From positions 1,698,001-1,762,000 of the forward strand of contig NZ_CP162130.1 in NCBI RefSeq assembly GCF_040833975.1: 64,000 nucleotides of DNA, in the 5' to 3' direction. The notes under the pieces are model-generated. The model was given only the letters and a program-made list of their open reading frames with translations. It did not search any database and was not told the origin of the DNA. Below, piece by piece: positions 1 through 8,861 of the stretch. The position numbers were made by a program, and so were the translations under genes. The stretch is from Leptospira sp. WS92.C1 (GTDB lineage: Bacteria; Spirochaetota; Leptospiria; Leptospirales; Leptospiraceae). Within the stretch, counting starts at the first letter, position 1. The number at the start of each line of letters is the position of its first letter.

Positions 1-1370
1 AAAAAGGAAGCCTTCTTGTCTATACAATCGACCATCATGTTAGCGATATAAACTAGTTCGACGAGATCGTGATAAACGCTTCCGATACTCATAAACGGTC
101 TGTGATGAAATTCTATCATCTGGACGAGATCGGGTGGAAAGTCCCATTTTTTTGCGAGCAATCCCCCTAGGGTAGGATGCGAAATTCCGATCGAAATTTC
201 TTCTAAAATTGTTGAGCTTCCGAAGTCTCTGTCTTTTTGATAGTTGGACAGTTTGATAAAAAGTTTTTGATCCAGAGAAAGAAGAATGAATTTTCCGAGG
301 TCGTGCAATAGAGCTCCCGCGGCAGCGATATCCGCGACCCTTGTCATTCCTCCTCTGCCCGCGATATGACGAATAAAAAAACTGCACATATTGGAATGGT
401 TCCATACCTCTTGCAGTTTCGCATAACGTCCATCCATGATTTTTCTGACTCCGGAAACGTAGAGTAGATTTCGAACGTTTTTTAATCCCACTACTTTTAC
501 GGCCTGGACGATTGTATTCACTTTGTTTCTACTCGCAAACCCCGCAGAATTGGAAAGTTTGAGAAGATCGACGCTGAGCGCCGGATTTTTTTCGATTTCT
601 TGTGCGATGATTCCCAAATCGGAATCAGGATTGTTACAAAGAGAGATGATTCTTGTGAGAGTATTCGGCAGTGGAGGGAGTCCTTCGATCTCGGCTAAAA
701 TTCTTTCTTTGAGTTTGGTTGTGATATCGATCGGTACGATCTGCTGCGGAACGACGAGAGTTGCGCGTGTGAGTTTACCGTCCGAATCCACTTTGAATTT
801 ATCGGAACCGATCCCAGAGTTTTTCAAGAGCAGTTGAATGAGTACCAAACCAAGTCCCGCACTTTCCTGGGAATCCGATATATCCATAAACGCGTCGGAG
901 AGATCGTTGTATTTTTTTGCGGACTCGATTCTTTTTTTGATACGTTCCAATTCTTGGGGAATCAAAGGAGCGTCGTTTTCCACAAGAATTGCAAGACTGT
1001 TATTGATGATCTTTGCTCTTAAATGAATTTGAAAACTGCTATTGATCAGGATTTCCCTTTGATCATCCCAGTGATGCGTGATTTCCTGCTGAAAGGTTCT
1101 CATCCCCTTTGCGTAATGATCCGCGTTGTTTATATCCAAACTTTTTTTAAGAAAGAAAATTCTTTTTGCGTTCGCTTTGTTCGCGTTCATAAGAATTTCT
1201 TTGAGAATTGTGGATATGACTTCCGTCAAAAAAAGCCTATCTATCTTTCCGAGGATATTAAGCAATAAATTATAGAGTTGTTGATGGTCCTCTTCGGTAA
1301 CGAACTTATATTCGATATCGATGTCCTTTCCGTCGAGTAGATTCTCTGTGAGTTCTGGAATGTTTAGCAT
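1..1370 (-). CDS. HDOD-domain signalling protein with N-terminal ATPase-like domain (3' end outside window)
   Basis: This long minus-strand frame starts at the ATG at 1370 (MLNIPELTEN) and stays open to the window edge, so the C-terminus is missing and at least 456 residues are present. The N-terminal part (about residues 45-215) has a GHKL-ATPase-like look, with an N-box-like EILMNANKAN and a later SAGLGL glycine box. From about residue 230 it matches an HDOD domain: the LPPLPNTLTRI entry, a helical core, then GALLHDLGK with the HD pair and an EFHHRP segment. HDOD proteins are non-catalytic or weakly catalytic regulators in bacterial signalling. The ATPase-like to HDOD fusion suggests an integrator of a phosphorelay or second-messenger pathway; its partner is not visible here. 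Domain assignment was made by eye. Confidence 0.8.
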   Translation of the reverse strand, partial: MLNIPELTENLLDGKDIDIEYKFVTEEDHQQLYNLLLNILGKIDRLFLTEVISTILKEILMNANKANAKRIFFLKKSLDINNADHYAKGMRTFQQEITHHWDDQREILINSSFQIHLRAKIINNSLAILVENDAPLIPQELERIKKRIESAKKYNDLSDAFMDISDSQESAGLGLVLIQLLLKNSGIGSDKFKVDSDGKLTRATLVVPQQIVPIDITTKLKERILAEIEGLPPLPNTLTRIISLCNNPDSDLGIIAQEIEKNPALSVDLLKLSNSAGFASRNKVNTIVQAVKVVGLKNVRNLLYVSGVRKIMDGRYAKLQEVWNHSNMCSFFIRHIAGRGGMTRVADIAAAGALLHDLGKFILLSLDQKLFIKLSNYQKDRDFGSSTILEEISIGISHPTLGGLLAKKWDFPPDLVQMIEFHHRPFMSIGSVYHDLVELVYIANMMVDCIDKKASF

Positions 1371-1493
1371 TGTGATTCGCCTTTCTCGTGCAAATTTTTC
1401 CGAGTTTCCCAAATAAATCCAGTCTTTACGAAAATCTTTGTCCGGGGGAGCCGGTATTCTTTTCGAATCATCGAACAAGTGTTGGAGAAAAAA

Positions 1494-1730
1494 ATGGTCT
1501 TGATCCGCGAAACAGAATTAGAAATCGAACAGCAAATTCGTTTTTTTTTGGAAGAGAAGCTGGAAGGAATCTTGGATGAGGCCCGGAGGGTGAAAAAACG
1601 GCGTCAGGAAGTCCTGCACGGCAAAGAATCCAAGGTAGATTTCGAAAATTTTCCTGCTGCAAAGGAATCAGCGGAGGAGAATCAGCCCACTCTTTGGGAT
1701 CAGAAATCGATTCAATCAATGCGAACATAA
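1494..1730 (+). CDS. Small hypothetical protein, charged and helical
   Basis: A 78-residue product starts at the ATG at 1494 (MVLIRETELE). A GGAG at about 1481-1484 lies at a usable distance; an in-frame TTG at 1479 is an alternative start. The protein is rich in Glu, Lys and Arg and predicted to be almost all helix (EQQIRFFLEEKLEGILDEA), with no signal peptide or membrane segment. It diverges from the HDOD gene. I do not recognise a family. Support comes from the ribosome site and the amphipathic composition, not from homology. Confidence 0.5.
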   Translation: MVLIRETELEIEQQIRFFLEEKLEGILDEARRVKKRRQEVLHGKESKVDFENFPAAKESAEENQPTLWDQKSIQSMRT

Positions 1731-1774
1731 TAAAAGAATAGACAGACTTTGAACCGGTTCTTAGAATTGAACCA

Positions 1775-2026
1775 ATGGACAATAGCTTCTTTTCAGAAAG
1801 CGAAAACGGCCAGGAATTCCCAGTAAAACGGGACATTCTCGACATCATGGATTCCTATCGGTACATGAACTCCTCCTATTTCTTTGATTTTCTCTCGGAC
1901 GGTCGCTGGGATCACGGTACCGGTTGGATTGAAAAGAATATGAGTGGTGCAGACTGGTCCACCCGGTATGTTCCTGAAAGCATCGAACGTTATAAAAAAC
2001 AACCTCGATCCAGAAAATCCCTTTAA
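1775..2026 (+). CDS. Small hypothetical protein, possibly a shortened gene
   Basis: The frame encodes 83 residues starting MDNSFFSESE and containing DILDIMDSYRYMNSSYFFDF. The segment around YMNSSYFFDFLSDGRW faintly resembles small proteins that carry a 'YLD-x-x-TG' element, but the C-terminal part is low-complexity and basic (RYKKQPRSRKSL). The usual downstream part of such proteins is absent. No strong ribosome site is seen. It could be a real small gene or the remains of a longer one whose 3' part lies in the gene-poor DNA to 2480. Confidence 0.3.
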   Translation: MDNSFFSESENGQEFPVKRDILDIMDSYRYMNSSYFFDFLSDGRWDHGTGWIEKNMSGADWSTRYVPESIERYKKQPRSRKSL

Positions 2027-2162
2027 ATCAACGTTTCGATGGATCTCCTCTGACGGACCTCGCCTATCGATGATAGATCCTCTCCTGATTTCGATACGGA
2101 CTTCGCGTCCTACTCGGGACTCATTACGCAATCCAAGTTCAGGCGAACGAAAGACGAAATGA

Positions 2163-2480
2163 CTGACCGGGTTATGAGATTTCCTGTGTGAATGATTTCA
2201 AAACACACGGCCGGGATTCCGATTTTTGCGAATCGATTTCTAAATCACTGAAATCATAAGTTTGTGGAACGGTGGACCGATTGTAAATTACCGAGCCATT
2301 GCCTAGGAGTTTCCACAATTTCGGAAAATGGATCGTTCAATCGTTTGGAAAAATAGAATACAGTTCTTGCCAGATTTTACTAAAGACGGGACTTCAAGTC
2401 CGCAAGCAAGAGAATTTCAGAGTGGATTTGTTCGTCGGAACACGAGTTCAGGCGGAGAATACCGCCTGAAGAGGAATTTC
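2163..2480. other. Intergenic stretch without a supported gene
   Basis: No reading frame with a credible start, ribosome site or recognisable product is visible on either strand. The plus-strand frame at 2328-2621 runs into the secreted-protein gene on the opposite strand and looks like a shadow. Confidence 0.5.
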
Positions 2481-3329
2481 CTAGTTCAAAAGTTTGAGAC
2501 CGTTTACATCGATGAATTTTCTGTAAACCAGCTTGTTTTTGTCTTTGAGAGGATTGAAAATCAGGATCACAATCTTGTTATACGCCAGATACCCCGGTCT
2601 GTATTCAGTGTAGTGGTGTGACATCAGGGTTGTTTTGTATTTCGCGTTGTAAATCGTATAGGTATGTTTGTTGAGAGTTTCGTGAGATTGTTTCTTTTTC
2701 TCGTCTTCGGTTTGTTCTACGAAATTGCTCAACAGAACCTGATCTTTTTTAGGACCTTGTTCTCCGAAGATCGTAAATTCCAAAGCATTTTCCGGATGAT
2801 TGATGAGATAGGTTACCGTTTCGGTCAAAGCCGGGAAACCCATCTTAACGGATTCTCCGCGAGCGATCTTGTCGTCGTATTCTTTCTTGACCTTATTGTA
2901 TTTTTCTTCACCCCAAACCACTTTTGAATCCAGCTTCTGAGGCATCAGGTTTTGAAAATTGATTATGAATGTATTGTTTTCGTTATCGTAACTCCTCCAT
3001 TTGGGAAAAGGCACGAGTTCTCTTTTTTCCTGGTTCGCGGAAGTGGTTTCATTGATGGCGAGGACGTAGACTGAAAATTTTGCGGCTTCAAAGTCGCGGT
3101 TTTCCAGTTCCACCATCACATCCAGAAATTCTCCCTTACCGTTGTCTGAGTGTCTACGGAAGAAGGAAATATTCTTAACCGCCAAACGCTCGTCGTAGTA
3201 GGATAGGGGATAGTGGTCCGTTCCTCCGTCCTTTTTGCTCGGATCGGGTTTTTCTGCGTTCTGGCTATAGGAAGACTGGCCAATGAAAAGAAGTAGCAGG
3301 CAAACAGAGATTCTCAAAAAAGATTTCAT
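2481..3329 (-). CDS. Secreted hypothetical protein
   Basis: This 282-residue protein has a clear Sec signal peptide: a basic MKSFLR start, a hydrophobic core (ISVCLLLLFIG) and a probable cleavage near SSYSQ-NA. No lipobox cysteine is present. The mature part is hydrophilic and looks beta-rich (for example FSVYVLAINETT and NTFIINFQNL), which fits an immunoglobulin-like or similar sandwich fold, but this is only a composition-based guess. It ends in VNGLKLLN. No enzyme motif was seen. It is probably periplasmic or exported. The next gene upstream on this strand is panD, 88 nt away, so co-transcription is possible but not shown. Confidence 0.75.
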   Translation of the reverse strand: MKSFLRISVCLLLLFIGQSSYSQNAEKPDPSKKDGGTDHYPLSYYDERLAVKNISFFRRHSDNGKGEFLDVMVELENRDFEAAKFSVYVLAINETTSANQEKRELVPFPKWRSYDNENNTFIINFQNLMPQKLDSKVVWGEEKYNKVKKEYDDKIARGESVKMGFPALTETVTYLINHPENALEFTIFGEQGPKKDQVLLSNFVEQTEDEKKKQSHETLNKHTYTIYNAKYKTTLMSHHYTEYRPGYLAYNKIVILIFNPLKDKNKLVYRKFIDVNGLKLLN

Positions 3330-3417
3330 AGTTATTCTGGTCCGATGGAATTCTTACTAATTTATATCGGTCTCTGCGAGCCGGAAATTAGGTGGAGAAA
3401 GTCGTTTTTTGTAAAAA

Positions 3418-3768
3418 TTACCGTTTTCGGTTATTTTCGTCAACGTGAACTATTTTGGGGCTGTAATTTGCGGGAAGTTCTTTCTCTTCCACTTGGGCGT
3501 AAGTGAGGATGATGATTTTATCGCCCTTCATTCCGAGCCTAGCAGCCGCTCCGTTTAGGCAAATATCTCCGGATCCCCGTTTTCCTTCAATGATATAGGT
3601 TTCAAAGCGGGCTCCGTTGTTTACATTGACCACGGAAACCTTCTCATAGACACGCATTCCTGCCGCGTCCACGAGATCCATATCCACAGTCAGGCTTCCC
3701 TCGTAGTTGAGGTCTGCGTCCGTTACCGTCGCTCGGTGGATTTTACTTTTCATTACGGTTATTTGCAT
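3418..3768 (-). CDS. panD: Aspartate 1-decarboxylase precursor
   Basis: PanD converts L-aspartate to beta-alanine for pantothenate and coenzyme A synthesis in the cytoplasm. The 116-residue product has the family's usual size and start ([20 protein letters not shown]). The self-processing site is visible as YEGSLT: cleavage between Gly and Ser turns the serine into the pyruvoyl cofactor. Further family blocks are [17 protein letters not shown], which ends in the substrate loop, and the NGAAAR segment. The C-terminal tail (HVDENNRKR) is typical. The end of the Panacea-domain gene lies 12 nt upstream on the same strand, so the two may share a transcript. Confidence 0.95.
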   Translation of the reverse strand: MQITVMKSKIHRATVTDADLNYEGSLTVDMDLVDAAGMRVYEKVSVVNVNNGARFETYIIEGKRGSGDICLNGAAARLGMKGDKIIILTYAQVEEKELPANYSPKIVHVDENNRKR

Positions 3769-3780
3769 CTTCGGGTCCCG

Positions 3781-4323
<543 letters not shown>

Positions 4324-4326
4324 CTT

Positions 4327-4980
4327 GTGAGAATGATCGAACTGAAAGGAGAATTTCCATACCTTCGTTATGTGAAAATGCAGGAAAAATTTCGCCGATT
4401 CCGAAAAGAATGTGTTCTGTTTTTGGAACACGGTCCCACGATCACCGGCGGAATCAATTATAATCTAGAGAATCTTCTTTTCGGGGAAGAATTTCTAGAC
4501 AATCAGGGGATTTCTCTTCACTGGATCCAGAGAGGAGGGGATTTTACCGCTCATGAACCCGGTCAGCTTGTCATTTATCCTCACATCGATCTGAAAAAGA
4601 GAAATCTTTCGATTCGTTCTTATTTGGAAAATTTTTTACAAATCCTTGCAGATTCAGCTCGTAAGACCTGGGGCTTGGATCTGGTTTCAAATTCGGACGC
4701 TCCGGGTTTGTATCTGAGGTCCGATCCTTCCAAAAAAATCTGTTCGATCGGTGTGAACTTTAAATCTTTTTTTACGAGTTACGGAATCGCTTTCAATATC
4801 GACAACGACTTTAAGGCGTTTCGGTGTATTCATCCCTGTGGAAGAAATTGGATGGATATGACAAACATCGTCGCACTCGGGTTGGACGGAAGCGTCGGCA
4901 AGAAAAACGAATTTGTACTCTCCATTCGGGAAGGTCTGAATTTTTTTCTAAAAACTCCGCAAAACGTCCTTTCTCCCTGA
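4327..4980 (+). CDS. lipB: Octanoyltransferase (lipoate biosynthesis)
   Basis: LipB moves the octanoyl group from acyl carrier protein to a conserved lysine of lipoyl domains; LipA then inserts sulfur. The 217-residue product carries the signature QRGGDFTAHEPGQLVIYP. In most homologues the second part reads T-Y/W-H-G-P-G-Q, so the Ala and Glu here are variants. It also has the KICSIGVNF block with the conserved lysine, and the catalytic cysteine in IHPCG. The start is the GTG at 4327 or the ATG two codons later. The gene overlaps neither neighbour but stands back to back with the Panacea gene, leaving 12 nt between start codons, so their promoters must lie inside each other's coding sequence. 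Confidence 0.9.
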   Translation: MRMIELKGEFPYLRYVKMQEKFRRFRKECVLFLEHGPTITGGINYNLENLLFGEEFLDNQGISLHWIQRGGDFTAHEPGQLVIYPHIDLKKRNLSIRSYLENFLQILADSARKTWGLDLVSNSDAPGLYLRSDPSKKICSIGVNFKSFFTSYGIAFNIDNDFKAFRCIHPCGRNWMDMTNIVALGLDGSVGKKNEFVLSIREGLNFFLKTPQNVLSP

Positions 4981-5015
4981 AAAGAACCGCTTTCTCCGAT
5001 TTTATCCTCAAGAGA

Positions 5016-6158
5016 ATGCCTCTCTTCTACCGATTGAAAGATAGAGGTCGCAGAGTGAAGATTTTTAAAAGCATCGTCTATTTTCTTTTATTATGGATCG
5101 TTTGCGAAGCGGTCGCTCTTGGAGCGGTGGCTTGGTCCTTTTTAGAATCCTCTTTGGCATCCTTTGACCTCTTAAAGATTAGCTCGGACAACCGCGCCAG
5201 AGACACGTTGGGCACTCTTGCCAAGGCCGCCGAAAATTCGGGGGTCGATCATTCTTTTGACGATCTGAACTTCGTGTTTAGCAGGATGACCAAGGTCTCC
5301 CAGAAAGACACGGACGGATACGAAATCAAAGAAATTTTTTTAACGAACGAGGCGGGAATCGTACTCGCTCATTCCAATCCTGAATATTTACAAGAGGACC
5401 TGAAAAAAAGAAAGCCGGTCACCCTGTATCAGGACGCTTTATATACTCGCGCTTTCCGTCTTCGCAAATGGCAGATCGGAATTCCCGTTCTTTTAGGACA
5501 AAAGAAAGAAGTTGTTTCCAAGAACGGATTTTTTTCCAAGTTGGAAGCGTATTTTCCGGAGATCAACGAGCCGGAGATTCTTCTTTCCGCAGCCGTTTAT
5601 CATCCGGTCAAACTCGATCGGATCGCGGGAATTCATATGATTTATGACAGAGGAAATTTTAGGATCTTTGTTCGTAAACAAGCGGAACTTTTGGAATGGC
5701 TGGCCCGTAATTATTCTCTGATCGCATTGGGTGCGGCTTTGTTTTTGGAATTTGTATATTTGCTTCTGACTCTTGGAAATTCCACAAGACAATCGTTTCC
5801 CGATCCGAGCTCCAGACCTCTTGTGGAAAAAATCTCTCATACAACGGCGACTAACGTGCCTGTTCTTGCAAGACAATCTAGTCCTTTGGATTCCATTCCT
5901 GTTCCGGGAAGTTTGGGGAATGTTCCAAAAACGGAAGAATCCGTTTCCACATCGACTGCAATTGCGGCTTCGGCTCTCTCCGCGATTCCGAGTTCGGAAC
6001 CGGCGAATACGGAATCTCAAACGATGACTCAGCCGACTCCGATCGTATCGCAAACCATTGTCACCCCCGTTTCTCATCCCGAACATCATGTTACCCGCGT
6101 AAACCCAACGATCGTCGCTTCCAAAGAGGAAGTTTTGGACGCAATCTACTTAGGATAA
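5016..6158 (+). CDS. Membrane-anchored sensor-like protein with periplasmic loop and Pro/Thr/Ser-rich tail
   Basis: I use the ATG at 5016 (MPLFYRLKDR) with AAGAGA just before it; the longer frame from 4824 would overlap lipB. The 380-residue product has a first membrane segment (about residues 22-45, IVYFLLLWIVCEAVALGAVA), an extracytoplasmic domain (about 46-230) and a second membrane segment (about 235-255, IALGAALFLEFVYLLL). The cytoplasmic tail is low-complexity and rich in Ser, Thr, Pro and Val. The outer part has the layout of a Cache/PAS-like sensor (FLTNEAGIVLAHSNPEYLQ), but no kinase, HAMP or cyclase domain follows. It lies 10 nt before a STAS/zinc-ribbon gene, so output may pass through that protein. 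Confidence 0.7.
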   Translation: MPLFYRLKDRGRRVKIFKSIVYFLLLWIVCEAVALGAVAWSFLESSLASFDLLKISSDNRARDTLGTLAKAAENSGVDHSFDDLNFVFSRMTKVSQKDTDGYEIKEIFLTNEAGIVLAHSNPEYLQEDLKKRKPVTLYQDALYTRAFRLRKWQIGIPVLLGQKKEVVSKNGFFSKLEAYFPEINEPEILLSAAVYHPVKLDRIAGIHMIYDRGNFRIFVRKQAELLEWLARNYSLIALGAALFLEFVYLLLTLGNSTRQSFPDPSSRPLVEKISHTTATNVPVLARQSSPLDSIPVPGSLGNVPKTEESVSTSTAIAASALSAIPSSEPANTESQTMTQPTPIVSQTIVTPVSHPEHHVTRVNPTIVASKEEVLDAIYLG

Positions 6159-6168
6159 AAATAAGAAC

Positions 6169-7011
6169 GTGGAAATCCGATCCAGACTTTCCGGGAATAT
6201 TCTCAAACTCAAGCTTAAGGGCAGACTCGACGCTTCAAGCGCGGAGGATTTTTATTCTTTTCTCAAATTGAAATGGGAAGAAGGGATTCGAAAATTTTTA
6301 TTTTCCTGCGAGGAACTTGAATATCTCGAAGCGGAAGGAATCAGCGTTCTTGCGCGGTTCGAGAATTTTTTAAAAAACAGGGGGGCTTCGTCCGCTTATT
6401 GCGCCTTTAACGAAGAATGCAAAACTCTTTTGAGTTTTCTCGGATTTGGAAAGACAATTTCCTTTTTTGAGGATACAACCAGAGCGGAAGAATATCTTTC
6501 CCTGATTCAGATTCAAGATCGAAGAAGTGGGGAAGTTCATCGTTCTTCTTCCGTGTTAAAAATCAAAAGAAACGAACCGGTCCAGTTTTATTCTTCCAGA
6601 TCTCAAAAGCATGTCGGATCCGGCGGCTCTCACGGAGTGTATATCCCTGAGATTCAAACGGTTCCTGAAAACGAGTCCCCGAATTCTTCAAGCGGAGAGC
6701 AACCGGATCTTTTGAATCAAAGCGAAGGTGAGGTATTGTTACAAGAGGAGAGATCTCTTTCCGATGTGTCGATATCGGAAAAGATCGGCCCTGCAAAATC
6801 CGATTCGGATTATTCCGCAAAGGATGTTTTGGAAACGGCGATTCAGGCCGAAAAGATTTACCCCAAACGGATCATTTATTGCGGTTCTTGCAATACGAGA
6901 GTTCGTGTGTCCAAACCGGGAAGATATCAGTGTCCGGCGTGTCAGATTCAGTTTGACCTGAATACCATGGGTGGAGTTCGATACCTAGAAAAACTTCTAG
7001 GAAGCCTTTAG
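6169..7011 (+). CDS. STAS-domain protein with C-terminal zinc ribbon
   Basis: A GTG start at 6169 gives 280 residues. Residues 1-105 form a STAS (anti-sigma-antagonist-like) domain, with LKLKGRLDASSAEDF and the CEELEYLEAEGISVLARF block where the regulatory Ser/Thr normally sits. The middle is a Ser/Glu-rich linker. The C-terminus (about 238-268) has CGSCNTRVRVSKPGRYQCPA plus one more Cys, a two-CxxC zinc ribbon. The gene follows the membrane sensor by 10 nt and touches murJ (the next start begins right after its stop). This suggests one operon that could link envelope sensing to cell-wall precursor export. The fusion of STAS to a zinc ribbon is uncommon in my knowledge. Confidence 0.75.
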   Translation: MEIRSRLSGNILKLKLKGRLDASSAEDFYSFLKLKWEEGIRKFLFSCEELEYLEAEGISVLARFENFLKNRGASSAYCAFNEECKTLLSFLGFGKTISFFEDTTRAEEYLSLIQIQDRRSGEVHRSSSVLKIKRNEPVQFYSSRSQKHVGSGGSHGVYIPEIQTVPENESPNSSSGEQPDLLNQSEGEVLLQEERSLSDVSISEKIGPAKSDSDYSAKDVLETAIQAEKIYPKRIIYCGSCNTRVRVSKPGRYQCPACQIQFDLNTMGGVRYLEKLLGSL

Positions 7012-8607
7012 TTGTCCAACGCCGCATCGCGAAGTATCGCACTTTCCTTTTATACCTTTTTATCCAGAATTTTAGGTCTTGTCAGAGACCATTTTATGGC
7101 GGTCTCCTTCGGAACCGGAATGGTGGCATCCGCTTTTTCCGTGGCCTATCGTCTTCCGAATATGTTTCGGAACCTTCTCGCCGAAGGAACGCTTTCTCAA
7201 TCCTTTATGCCTCTTTACGCGGAGTCCGGCAAGGTCAGCGAAGAGGAAGCGAGGGTGATGAGCGGTGCGGTCCTTTCCTTTTTGTTTTTTGTCCTTTCCG
7301 TTTTGGTGGGAGTTGTATTTCTTTTTTCACCGTATTTTCTTCCGTTTCTCGTAGGCGGCACTCAAGAATATTCAAATTTAGTGATAGAGCTTACATATAT
7401 TCTATTTTTCTTAATCGTTACCGCAAGTCTTTCCGCTATCTTTATGGCGATTTCCAATTCTAAAAATCGGTTTTTTGTACCTTCACTTTCTCCGATCATT
7501 TTAAATCTGAGTTATCTTTTCGTATTTATCTGTTTTTTTCCGTTTATCGAAGATCTTCACGATCGAGTGATTCTTCTTTGTTCCGCGATCATTACCGGCG
7601 GTTTTTTACAATTGATTGTGCAGGCTTGGTATGTCTGGAAAAAAGGGGACCTCCCAAGGATCAACTGGAATTGGAAACACCCTGCGATCCGAAAGATATT
7701 TAAGCTCATGCTCCCGGCCGCTTTGGGAGGCGGATTTTATCAACTCAGTCTTCTCGTGGATATCTTTTTGGCGAACTGGGTCCAAAATCAAAATCCCGGT
7801 TTGGGAGCCGTCGTGAGTTTGGATTATGCGCAAAGATTGGTCCAGCTCCCAACGGGGATCATCGGAGTTGCGTTGGCGACTACCATTCTTCCCGCGCTTT
7901 TACAAACCTTAAAAAAAGAAGAATGGGGCGAGGCAGGGAGAGAATTATCGGGGGTGCTCGAGTTTGCGATATTTCTTACGATGCCGGCAGCGCTGGGGAT
8001 GATTTTTCTTGCGGGACCTATTTTAGATTCGATCTACTACGGCGGAAAATGGGATCATATCGCGACTCATACCGCAACTTTGCCTTTGATCTTTTATTCG
8101 ATCGCGATTCCATTTTTTAGCATCAATAAAATTCTAATCTCCTCTTATTATGCGTTTCAGGATACCAAAACACCTCTTAAAATTCAATCCGCTTCGTTTA
8201 CGATCAATATCATACTCAACGTATCTCTTGTCTGGTTTTTAAAACATTCCGCGATTGCGCTCGCTTCCGCGATTTCGGCTTTGATCACGTTTTTGCTTTT
8301 GGGATTTCTTTTAAAAAAACATAACATCGAAATTCCCTGGGTTGTTCTTATGAAAAAAATTTCGAGAATGTTCGTGCCCTTTTTGCTTTTGAGCAGCTAT
8401 TTGCTTTTTTATAAATTATTTTTATATTCCCCCATCCTCAATTGGTTAGAATCGCTGGGACTCAGTTATGCCCAGTCTTCGCGGATCGATTTGGGCGTTG
8501 CAATCCTTCCCGCGGTGGTTCTATTCTTCTCTACGAGTCTTTTATTCAAAGTGGAAGGAATCTATCTTATCGTAGGTAAGTTTCGAAAAAAACACAGAAT
8601 CGCTTGA
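7012..8607 (+). CDS. murJ: Lipid II flippase
   Basis: MurJ (MviN family) moves the undecaprenyl-linked peptidoglycan precursor across the inner membrane. The 531-residue length and about 14 hydrophobic segments fit the family. The start SFYTFLSRILGLVRD and the block VAYRLPNMFRNLLAEGTLSQ with FMPLYAE are typical MurJ sequence, carrying conserved arginines needed for transport. A TTG codon at 7012 directly after the preceding TAG is the apparent start, so translation is probably coupled to the STAS gene. The C-terminus ends in a short basic tail (GKFRKKHRIA). Confidence 0.93.
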   Translation: MSNAASRSIALSFYTFLSRILGLVRDHFMAVSFGTGMVASAFSVAYRLPNMFRNLLAEGTLSQSFMPLYAESGKVSEEEARVMSGAVLSFLFFVLSVLVGVVFLFSPYFLPFLVGGTQEYSNLVIELTYILFFLIVTASLSAIFMAISNSKNRFFVPSLSPIILNLSYLFVFICFFPFIEDLHDRVILLCSAIITGGFLQLIVQAWYVWKKGDLPRINWNWKHPAIRKIFKLMLPAALGGGFYQLSLLVDIFLANWVQNQNPGLGAVVSLDYAQRLVQLPTGIIGVALATTILPALLQTLKKEEWGEAGRELSGVLEFAIFLTMPAALGMIFLAGPILDSIYYGGKWDHIATHTATLPLIFYSIAIPFFSINKILISSYYAFQDTKTPLKIQSASFTINIILNVSLVWFLKHSAIALASAISALITFLLLGFLLKKHNIEIPWVVLMKKISRMFVPFLLLSSYLLFYKLFLYSPILNWLESLGLSYAQSSRIDLGVAILPAVVLFFSTSLLFKVEGIYLIVGKFRKKHRIA

Positions 8608-8617
8608 TAAAAAAGGG

Positions 8618-8839
8618 ATGAAACTCACTATCTACGTCAAACCGAATTCTAAAAAGGTCTATCTCAGAAAAGAAGAAGACGGTTCGTTTACGATCGCGGT
8701 TCGGGAACCGGCTTTGGAAGGAAGGGCGAATCAAGCGGTGATCGCCGCTCTTTCGGAAGAGTTGAATTTTCCCAAATCTCGGATCTTGATCGTGTCCGGC
8801 GAAAAAGGAAAAAAGAAAATCGTCGAAGTTGATTTTTGA
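8618..8839 (+). CDS. DUF167/YggU-family protein
   Basis: A 73-residue protein matches the DUF167 (YggU) family along its length: KLTIYVKPNSKK at the start, then TIAVREPALEGRANQAVIAA, where family members have the conserved A-x-x-G-x-A-N segment, and ILIVSGEKGKKKIVEV near the end. The function of the family is not established. It begins 10 nt after murJ and is probably in the same operon. The giant repeat-protein gene starts 22 nt downstream. Confidence 0.88.
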   Translation: MKLTIYVKPNSKKVYLRKEEDGSFTIAVREPALEGRANQAVIAALSEELNFPKSRILIVSGEKGKKKIVEVDF

Positions 8840-8861
8840 ATTGATCAATCCTGTAAAAAAA

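Noticed and set aside
40..405. Frame encoding an Arg/Ser-rich 121-residue product
   Set aside because: It is a shadow in another minus-strand frame of the HDOD gene, which has the domain signature.
2328..2621. Plus-strand frame overlapping the secreted protein gene
   Set aside because: No ribosome site, no protein-like pattern, and it runs antisense through a gene with a clear signal peptide.
5493..6089. 198-residue minus-strand frame inside the membrane sensor gene
   Set aside because: Arg/Ser-rich shadow without start signal; the plus strand has clear membrane helices and an operon context.
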